Positions 55,791 through 64,000 of a stretch of DNA of 64,000 nt are shown one piece after another. The position numbers and the translations under genes are program-made. Under the pieces are notes generated by a model that saw nothing but the letters and a program-made list of their open reading frames with translations, searched no databases and was not told the DNA's origin. Origin of the DNA: Ceratotherium simum simum. Taxonomy: Eukaryota; Chordata; Mammalia; Perissodactyla; Rhinocerotidae. How positions within the stretch are numbered: the first letter of the stretch is position 1; each line of letters starts with the position of its first letter. The stretch covers positions 7,821,772-7,885,771 of the forward strand of contig NW_004454210.1 in assembly GCF_000283155.1 (NCBI RefSeq), given 5' to 3'.

Positions 55791-57189
55791 TCTGAGAACT
55801 GGTCTTAAACTAGTGAGGAGTGCCCAGGCTGGTGAAAGTTATGCAAACATATCACATTAAGAAATAACTGAAGGAAATGAGGCTGCTTGGTTAGAAAAAT
55901 TGGAAGACCAAAAAGGGTTATGATGATGGTCCTCAAATACAGGAAAAGCTGTCATATGGCAGGGGACTTGATTTATTATTTGTCACTCCAGAGAACAGAC
56001 ATACTTAGTGACTCCATTTCCCAGACATGAGGTGGATGGCCAGCTTTCGGGGATGCAGTGCAGCACTGGAAACCTGGGGGGTTCTGGGATGGGCTTTGAG
56101 AGTCCAGTGATCTCCCCAGAGATGTTGGCAAGCTGGTGGGGAAAGCGCATATGTGCATTTCTTTGGGAAGAGGGTTCTTAGCTTTTTGTCTCAAAAGGGT
56201 ATGACCCAGGTATGACAGGCTGGACTAGACCCTCCTCAGGGGCCATCTAACCAGCTTTGGGGTTTTGTTTTACTAGTGGCAGATGCTGAGTGCTTATTGA
56301 TGGGGATAATATAAGGGATGGAGAGTAGGGTAGGGGACAGATTGTGGAAGGAGCGAAAGGACTGGTCAGTTGAGGTAGGGTGGTTTGAGAGAGAAAACAG
56401 AGATGTCTAAATAGGCACTTTTGGTTGTTTGGCTTAGTCTCCCCATGAAAATGTCCATGAAACCTAGACTACACAACAGTGCTTTGGGAGTAATTTTTTG
56501 GGTATATGTGTAAGGAAATAAATTATTTGCCCGGTCTCAGTGGGGCAAAGGGCCAGAGCAAGGATTACCCAGTAGGTATTTCAGGTTACACATGCATAAT
56601 CAAAAGAAGAAAGTTTGCATTTGTATGGGAGGTTGTACTATTTGGCCTCCAAGCATCCTTTTAAATCCAAAATTCCAACAAGATACCAACACAATGGTGC
56701 TGATTCACCCAGAAATGATTGCATTTTGACAGAAGACCTGCAGAAAGTAAGCAATACAAAACCCCAAGGAACACCTCATTAATCTCGGAATTTCAATGAT
56801 AGGCTAGGATAGGTAGATGATTAATGTTAGGGAACTTCTTGGTCCCCCTTAAATTGTACCACTATAGAAAACACTAGAATCATAGGATTTGGGAGCTAAA
56901 CTCCTCATTGCAAAGATTAAGAATGGAAACACAGAATTGCCCTCCCCATGAGTATAGGCTCGAATTAGGAACTGACTTTTAAGAAAGAGAGTACGGAGAA
57001 AAGAAAGTAATAATTTCATAGTGCAGAAATCTGGCAGACACCACCTTAACCAACTGATCAAGAATAACATCATCAGTAATAGGTCCTGTAAATGAAAAGG
57101 GCACATCACCTCTATGATTCTTCTCCCAAAAATCCATAACCCGAGTCTAATCATGAGAAAACACCAGATAAACCCAAAATGGAGAGAAA
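55791..57189. other. No gene recognised
   Basis: Unique-looking; frames of 72-101 codons on the minus strand have no domain. Confidence 0.4.
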
Positions 57190-57540
57190 CTCAACAAAAT
57201 ACTTCACTAGTACTCTTCAAAATTATCAAGTTCATGAGGAACAGGAAAAGACTAAGAAGCTGTCATAGATTGGAGGAAACATGATGTGTAAGTGCACTGT
57301 GGTATCCTAGAACAGAAAATGGACATTAGTGAAAAAACTGGTAAAATCCAAATAAAATCTGTAGTTTAGTATTGTACCAATGTTAATTTTTTAGTTTTGA
57401 TAAATGTGCCATAATTATGTGCAATGTTAACATTAAGAGAAGCTCAGTGAAAGGTATATGGGAACTCTCTGTACTACCTTTGGAACTTTTCTATAAACTT
57501 GAAATTATTTCAAGATAAAAGTTAAAAAATACAATTTCAA
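57190..57540 (+). repeat. L1M 3'-end fragment
   Basis: 'tatgggaactctctgtacta' and 'cttttctataaacttgaaat' 'tatttcaagataaa' match 40630-40870 in order and spacing. Confidence 0.65.
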
Positions 57541-57544
57541 TGAA

Positions 57545-57665
57545 AAAAAAGTACTGAAGCACAGAGAGGTTAATTGATTGCTCAGGACCACACAACAGAT
57601 AAGTGATTTATCTGAAATTAGAACCCCGGTCTCTAGACCCAAACTCAGTAGGCCACCCTAACCCT
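57545..57665 (-). repeat. MIR SINE fragment
   Basis: 'aagcacagagaggttaattg' and 'ccacacaacagataagtgat' form the antisense MIR core. Confidence 0.55.
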
Positions 57666-58312
57666 GGGGTCCATCATTTTCTTGCTCATCTTGGTGGTCT
57701 TATTTATTAATTAAACTTTGTCTAGACTTGCTGGGTAGGGACCAAATAAGATTCTTCCAATATAATCTTTCCTGCAACACTGCAAACCCACTCTTCCATT
57801 CTCAGAAGCAACCGTTTCAAACTTTCTCCACTCCTCAGTCTTCCGACCCTATCGCCTTCTTCCTCACTCCCTCAGATGGCCAGATTTACTTCACAGCAAG
57901 AACAGAGGGCATCAGAGAATTTCCTCAGCTTCCTATCACCCAACCTACAAATGCACCTGCTTCCTCACCCACCTGGCTTTCTCCATCCCCTGCCATTTCA
58001 CCAAAAGAGGTGTTCCTCATGCTGCGTCAGATTGTGCCCTTCACCTGGGCCCTGGATCCCTATCTATCAATGAACCTCTCTCCTGTCTCTCCAACTTCTC
58101 CCTCCCTGCTGATGTCTTTAGACATATTTTCTCATCTTCAATCTTAAAAAAAAAGTTTCCTTAATACTACATCTACCTTAGACATTTACCTTGCCCTTCT
58201 CAGCCAAACTTCCTGAGAAAGTTATCCAACTCATCTCTTTCCTCACCTCCTACTTTGCTGTTCTTTTCCTATTTGATTTCTCTCAGCATTTAACTCTATA
58301 AACCACACCTTT
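57666..58312. other. C/T-rich segment, no gene recognised
   Basis: Low G on the plus strand; a 139-codon frame (57728-58147) is proline/serine/leucine-rich with no domain. It resembles degraded C/T-rich ancient repeats but could not be assigned. Confidence 0.35.
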
Positions 58313-59060
58313 CTCTTTTTTTTAATTGAGATATAATTCACCCATTTAAAGCACACAATTCAATGGTTTTTAGTATATTCCCAGATATGGGCAATCATCA
58401 CTGTAGTCGATTTTAGAACACTTTCATCAACTCACAAAGAAACCCAATAGCTGTCATGACCCCTTCGGCTGTCACTCCCCACTCTCCCCATCCGCGCCCA
58501 CCTTCCCTCAGCAACCATTAATCCACTTTCTGTCTGTATAGATTTGCTTATTCTGGACTTTCATATGAATGGAATCACATAATATGTGGACTTTCGTGAT
58601 TGGCTTCCTTCACTTAGCATGATGTTTTCGAGTCATCCATGTTATAACAGGTATCAGTACATCATTCCCTTTTATGAACAAATAATATTCCATTGTATAG
58701 ATATACCACATTTTGTTTATTCACTCATCAGTTGATGGGCATTTGGATTATGTCCACCTTTTAGCTATTATGAATAATGCTGCTATCAACATTTGTGTAC
58801 AAGTTTTTGTGTAGACGTATGTTTTCATTTCTCTTGGGTATATATCTAATGGAATAGCCGGGTAATATGGTAACTCTATGTTTAATGATTTGAAGAACTG
58901 TCACACTGTTTTCCAAAGCAGCTGCACCATTTTACATTCCCACCAGCACTGTATGAGGGTTCTGATTTCCCCACACAGTTGTCAACACTTGTTAGTATCT
59001 GACTCTTTGATCCAGCCATCCTAGTGGGTGTTAAGTGGTTTCTCATTGTGACACACCACT
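58313..59060 (-). repeat. Antisense L1M 3' UTR/ORF2 end
   Basis: 'aattgagatataattcaccc', 'gggcaatcatcactgtagtc', 'ttccattgtatagatatacc', 'tatgaataatgctgctatca' and 'ccattttacattcccaccag'. Confidence 0.85.
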
Positions 59061-59799
59061 CTTCTTGAATATAGAAGATCGCCTTGGCTTCCATGAAGCT
59101 ACACTCTTAGGATCAAAATATAATTTTCAAAAAAATTTAAAAAACATGACTCTCTCACAAATCTAAAATGAAAATGTGTCAAAATTTAATCAATTCATTA
59201 ATTAATGAGGAAACCAGTAAGATGGTAATGCTGGTTCAAAGAGTATTTTGAGAAACCAGAGTTTACGTAATCCTTAAAAAAAAAAAGAATCTTAGAATGA
59301 TTGCTAGGTTAGAGACCAAATTGGTTAATGTCCTAATAAACCATAATTTTTGAGGTTACCAGGTGATGTTCTGGAGCCAGCTCATACATCTGAGTATTAA
59401 CTATTCAGGAACTTTGTAAGCTAGCCCCTCTCCCTTCAGCCAGTTTACCAGCACACCACTGATATTACCATTTCTACCGGAAAGAAATTATTCAGATCTT
59501 TACCAGACACAAATTAACATGTTAGTAAGTAATTTTACAGAGTCTCAGTTCTTAACTAATAATAAAGAGCAAATTCAAACAATGGTACATTCTCCTTGTA
59601 AACTGAGTCATCCTTGAGTAAGCCTGTTAAACATGGGCTTCTCCACGACATTGAAAGAACATACAGTCACCCTCTTCATCTCATTTCCAAGTTTTGGATG
59701 ATTTTTCTTAACATTAATCTTCCTCTAACCTCAATCTTCTTTCTGGGCTTCTTTTCCTCCCCCCGCCCACCCCAACCCTGATGTTCTTCAACGTTTTAC
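59061..59799. other. No gene or repeat recognised
   Basis: AT-rich with no open frame of note. Confidence 0.4.
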
Positions 59800-60125
59800 C
59801 TTCAGGAACTGTCCTAGGCTCTTTCTCTTTTCACTCTTCTCAGTCTTCCCCCTTCACTGCCTAGTTAATTAGTACTCGTCCTTTAACCTGCCTTGCTCAG
59901 CTAAGCCTTCCCTGACTCCCCAGGTAAGAGCAGCTTCCTCTCTTTCAGAGTACTTACCACAATTCTGATAAACAATTCATTGTGTAATTAGTTGTTTACT
60001 GCCTGTCTCTTCCACTAGACCACAAACTCCATGACAGCCGGGAGCACGACTCTCTTTTTCACTTCTATAATCCTAAGAGCATAAATGATTACGTGTTTAA
60101 TAAGTGAATGAGTGAGTGCAGGAAT
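59800..60125 (+). repeat. L2 3' region
   Basis: 'cttccctgactccccaggta', 'gtttactgcctgtctcttcc' 'actagaccacaaactccatg' and the 'aataagtgaatgagtgagtg' terminus. Confidence 0.68.
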
Positions 60126-60410
60126 GGATAAATAACAGATGGTTAGATGGTGATCTCATTATTCTCTTCCATGGCCTCAGTTTTCATCGGTGTATTGGTG
60201 ACTGAAAAAATGTCTATTGCCAATTCTCTTTCTCTTTTGAAATTGAATAATAAAATAACATTCAGGGAAAGTCTCTTGTTATTTTCCAAACACAAGTACT
60301 AAAACATCAGAATTCCATGGAGATATTTTGAAAGTGCCAAATGTCAACAAAGGGGGCACACAATTTGGCTATTGCTTGATCCAGGAAACAGCATTTTACT
60401 GCCCACAAAG

Positions 60411-60848
60411 TGTTGGGAGACAATTCTCCATGGATATCTCATGTTTCTTCATGTCTTGTGAGCAGAGGCACCAACAAGAAAGTTCTGTACTTTCTTTTCA
60501 AGGATTGTACAGCCTGGGGAGATGGAGATACTGTCTCCCTCCAGAGCAGAAAGGTTTGTTTGCTGTGCAGTATAATAAAGATAATGTCTCCCGCTGGGGC
60601 AAAGGTTGGGCAATGGGCTTGCTTGCAGCCCATTATACAAAATTGGAGTTTCCTAAGCTTAGGGTTCCTTTTCTGGAATGCAACCTGCCACGTGTGCAGG
60701 CATCAGTTGGCCCTGTTGTGTCACTTGTAGGAACTGGAGTCAGGGAATTGATGCAAGAAAATGATGGTTCTCTGGCTATTGCTGTTGCTGTGAGTAATAA
60801 ATTGTCCTTTGTCACTAACCCAGGTGATTCGTCTTTGGTCAGCCTCCA
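60411..60848 (+). mobile_element. Probable solo LTR (ERV class not assigned)
   Basis: Begins 'tgttgggagacaattctcc' and ends 'ggtcagcctcca', with 'caaag' (60406-60410) and 'caaaa' (60849-60853) as an imperfect 5-bp duplication. An AATAAA lies at 60796-60801, about 47 bp before the 3' end, as in an LTR. A 179-codon plus frame (60328-60867) and three minus frames cross it; none resembles a known protein. Solo: no internal sequence is attached. Confidence 0.45.
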
Positions 60849-61429
60849 CAAAACTGTAGCCGACTAACTTGTAAGCTTGCAAGTAGGATAAAAATCTCAA
60901 AATCTTCACAGTCTTTGACACAAAGCAGCTATTTATAAACATTCATATTAATTGCTTGGTGATCAGGAAGCAAATATTCTAAGCATTTTACATCCTAATA
61001 TAATCGATTGTCACATATATATTGGTGCTTTACAATGTTTTAGTTATGACTCAGAAAATTGATTGGGAGTTTGGGGTTGATGGGTAACTGATAATACTTT
61101 TTCCCCTTTAAATAATACAAAATAGACTCCCAGTTTGGGTTTCACACAGAGTTTCTACTTTTCAGAAGACCTTTTCTGACATTGAGCTGGAGATGCCTGT
61201 GCATTTGTCCATACTTACCGGTGTGTGTTTCTGGAAGTACCTCAAGTGTAAACTTAGCATTGCCAACAACCGCCTCCAAGGCGAGAGCCATGCGTGTTAT
61301 TCTTTTGCGTCCCTCTCCTCCTTCTTATAAGCCTTGGTAACAAGCCTTACCAAACTTTGGACCAAGTTTCTGTCCCAATGTTATCACTATTCCTCCATGG
61401 TGGATTGTACTTTCCGAGGATCTCTGCAG
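60849..61429. other. No gene recognised
   Basis: AT-rich then mixed sequence between two LTR-type repeats. Confidence 0.35.
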
Positions 61430-61980
61430 TGATATCCCCCCACCCCCACCCACTGCTCCTGTGCAGTGTGACCCTGTCACTCCCTCAGCAAGAGGTAGAG
61501 TTTCTTTCTCCATCCCCTTGAATTTGGGAAGGACCTGTGACTGCTCTGACGGACAGAAGATGGTGGAAGTGACACTCGGGAAGTTCCAGGCGTGGCCCTT
61601 TCCTGCTCCAGCAGCCTCTGCTCCTGCCTCTTGGAACGTTTGCTCTTGGGCTGCTTTCTCTCGTAACCCAGTCTTCGTGCTGGGAGAAGCCCAGGCCACA
61701 TAGAGAAGCCACATGTGGGTGCTCTGGGTGACAGCCGCAGCTGTGCTCCTGACTGACATTCAGGATCAGCTGCCAGCCAGTTATGTGAGCCGTCTGGGAC
61801 GTCTAACCTAGTTGAGCCTTCAGACGACTGCAGGCCCTGTTGACCTGCAACTGCAGTTGCATGAGAGATGCCAAGAAAGAGCTGCTGAGCTGGACCCAGG
61901 CCACCTGCAAACCACAAGAGATAATAAGAAGTTGTTTGGGGGTAGCTTGTTAAACAGCCATGGAGAACCAGAGCTAAGAG
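61430..61980 (+). mobile_element. MLT1-type MaLR LTR
   Basis: Ordered MLT1 motifs: 'gaatttgggaaggacctgtg', 'gaagatggtggaagtgacac', 'tcttggaacgtttgctcttg', 'aagcccaggccacatagaga' 'agccacatgtgggtgctctg', 'aataagaagttgtttggggg'. Four overlapping minus-strand frames up to 146 codons are antisense to the LTR and not genes. Left edge uncertain. Confidence 0.72.
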
Positions 61981-62559
61981 GCCCCTGAATAAAGAATTTC
62001 ACTTGACCACATAATTCTAAACCCATCCTGCACTGCTTAGAATCCTTAAAAGCAAGTTTTACTCAAGATCAAGCATGACAGCCTGTACCTAATAGACATA
62101 ATTGAAGTATTTTTATAAATTAAGGAATGATTGTATATAAAACAAAAATCACTGCAAAGCAGAGGTCTTACTCCAAGATTAAAGAAAAAATGTTGATTTT
62201 CTCACTTATAAATCAAACACTTGGAAATAACTCTTCTTCCTTAATTTAAGTTTATCTGGCCTCTTGGTCATGGCCAGATCTCCAGACCAGAATCGAGACA
62301 ACCTGTTTGATCACAAGTTTGAGTGCAGGTGGGAGGAGAGTCTAGAACTGGTTTTGCTGTTGTTGGGCAACAATCTGAATCTGATGTTTTTATGGTAGTA
62401 TAGCATAGAGGCTCATTTGTCACCCTTTTTAAAGCTTTGAGAATGTTAGATCATGATTCTGGGGATACAATATTTAGATCTCAGAGAATAAAATGTTTTT
62501 TATCTCAAAAAAAAAATCACTCTGAAGCATAGCAGTGTACAACAACCTCCTCCCCACCT
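61981..62559. other. No gene recognised
   Basis: AT-rich segment without an assigned repeat. Confidence 0.35.
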
Positions 62560-62965
62560 CCCAGCCAATTAGCCTACACTGTGTGCCTCTTTCCTCTCAG
62601 TCCTTGTGCTCCAGCCTTGCTGATCTTTCAACAAGTCTTCAAATACACCATGTTCCTTCCTGCCACAGGACCTTTGGACATGCTATCTCATCCTCCCACC
62701 CTCACCTCTCCATTTCTTCATCTAGCCAAACTCATCATTTTGCCTCAGTTCAAACACAAGTTCCTCAAAGATGTTTTTCCTGACTTCTGCAGAGCAGGTG
62801 AGGTGTCCCAGTTATATGCTCCCATAGCACCCTATATTTCTCCATCACAGCATATGCAATTATAATTACATAACCTTAATTGTGTAATTACTTTATTTCT
62901 CCTAAGGTGCATATTTTTCACACGTTTATGAGACCCTCTCCATAGCTTACTCTATACATGAACAT
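62560..62965 (+). repeat. L2 fragment
   Basis: 'ccttgctgatctttcaacaa', 'ttccttcctgccacaggacc' 'tttggacatgctatc', then 'atcacagcatatgcaattat' matches the L2 3' half. Confidence 0.58.
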
Positions 62966-63019
62966 GACTTTACTATTCTACAGCTGTCATCAGCATAACT
63001 CTACTATTCCAGGAAACTC

Positions 63020-63364
63020 TTGACCAGGAAGATAAAAGTTACAAACAAATGACTTAATTGCTGATTCCAGGGCCTTCTTGAAAGACCCATCAACTCTTCA
63101 AAATAAAGCACTAAATGACAGTTTTTACTCCAAGACTCTCTGAGCCCCTTGCCCCAATTGCTGTGTCTACTAATCCTAAACTATCATGATCCTTATCTGA
63201 TGCTAAGAAAGACTTCCCTCTCCCCCCAGTGAAAGACCCACCTTAAACTAGACTTCTAAAATTCAATAAATAGCCCAGTTTTGCTCTTACCTTCCTTTGA
63301 GATGCTACAAAGCCTGTCAAGATACCTTGGTAAGCAATAAACTGAGTTTTTGTCGTATCTACAC
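63020..63364 (+). mobile_element. Probable LTR fragment (ERV)
   Basis: 3' part resembles a gammaretroviral-type LTR: 'gatgctacaaagcctgtcaa', 'ggtaagcaataaactgagtt' with AATAAA at about 63336, ending near 'cgtatctaca'. Start approximate; no duplication found. Confidence 0.45.
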
Positions 63365-64000
63365 ATTGTTTTGGTGATATTTTGGAGGAGGCATTTTTGA
63401 TGTTAATATCCAATCAATGTGCATATTTAATATGGTAGCACTTTTTCTTCTTCTTTTTTTTTTTTCCCTGAAAAGCTGTTATTAAATCCATGATGGAAAT
63501 CAATGATGCCTTAGATTTAGGGAAATGGAGTAGCTGATTGATAAATCTCTTGTGAGAATTTACATTCTCCATAAGGGCATAGACCTGGTCAGTTTTGTTC
63601 ATTGGTTTATCTCCGTGTCGGAGCAGAATAGGTACTTAATACATAATCATTAAATGAATGAGAGGATCCATGAGTAGATGACAGACTAAGATGGATTTCA
63701 TGGAGTGCAAGGGCAGCGCTTACTGATGAGACTTCCTAGCGGAGACTCTTGTGGCAAAGTGAACTCCACTTTCTCACCCTTCCACTTTATCCCAATTCCA
63801 GAGAATGTCATGCAACCATACAGGATTTTACTTGGAGCTCTGACGATGGCCTCATGTTGTCATACAGCTGCTTATCTGCTAGTCCATGATTTTGATTTGC
63901 CTGGCCTAGTTGTGTAATTTCACCTAGTTTCGCCATTAGGTGAAACAGAAGGTGTCCACGAGGGTTGCCATTGTTTGAGAAGTGAGTGAAAACAAGTTCC
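63365..64000. other. No gene recognised; L2/MIR relic
   Basis: 'gtacttaatacataatcatt' 'aaatgaatgagag' (63.63-63.66 kb) is an L2-type terminus. No open frame with a domain. Confidence 0.4.

Noticed and set aside
61325..61917. 144- and 146-codon minus-strand frames
   Set aside because: Antisense to an MLT1-type LTR; overlapping frames with no domain.
1..64000. CRISPR arrays, operons, prophage or bacterial mobile elements
   Set aside because: None present; repeat content is entirely mammalian and there are no regularly spaced repeats with unique spacers.

Overview
The window is mammalian nuclear DNA, almost certainly from a perissodactyl and most likely a horse or close relative. The diagnostic signal is 19 copies of the tRNA-derived ERE SINE family. 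Each has a head like 'ggggccggcccngtggc' with a tRNA-like A box and a B box 'ggttcggatcc'. Around them are ancient MIR and L2 copies, many 3'-biased L1 pieces, DNA transposons (MER5A, Tigger) and endogenous-retrovirus LTRs. There are no operons, Shine-Dalgarno sites or long open frames. Nearly all open frames above 60 codons lie in repeats or in low-complexity C/T-rich DNA, and I treat them as chance or decayed frames. No intact protein-coding gene can be supported, so the window is intergenic or deep intronic.

Layout. 0-9 kb holds MIR, L1 3' ends, four EREs (two stacked in one target), an LTR at 6.37-6.84 kb and a fold-back L1 fragment near 7.0 kb. 9.16-17.2 kb is one long antisense L1 (3' end on the left, ORF2, ORF1, probable 5' UTR on the right) interrupted by a Tigger/pogo transposon, an HMGN1 processed pseudogene with a 14-bp target-site duplication, and an ERE. 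17-28.3 kb is a patchwork of L1, L2 and MIR with EREs, including an ERE inside an ERE. 28.33-29.96 kb is a repeat-free island, relatively rich in CpG, with several possible splice-bounded open segments; it is the best place to look for a real exon or conserved element. 30-34.6 kb is dense L1 with four EREs. 34.6-48 kb is a mixture of unique DNA, MIR, L2, L1, a solo LTR with a 4-bp duplication (37.50-38.05 kb) and five EREs. 48-64 kb has no ERE and carries L1, L2, MIR, a near-complete MER5A, a long pyrimidine tract and a run of LTR-type repeats (60.4-63.4 kb).

How it fits together. The content is a stratigraphy rather than a pathway: old L2/MIR and L1M layers, then DNA transposons and LTRs, then EREs and an L1-mobilised HMGN1 copy. 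Repeat family names come from remembered consensus sequences, so boundaries are approximate except where a target-site duplication fixes them. The most interesting leads are the 28.3-30.0 kb island, a 58-bp near-perfect palindrome inside a MIR, the inverted duplication at 7.0 kb, and the stacked or nested EREs.
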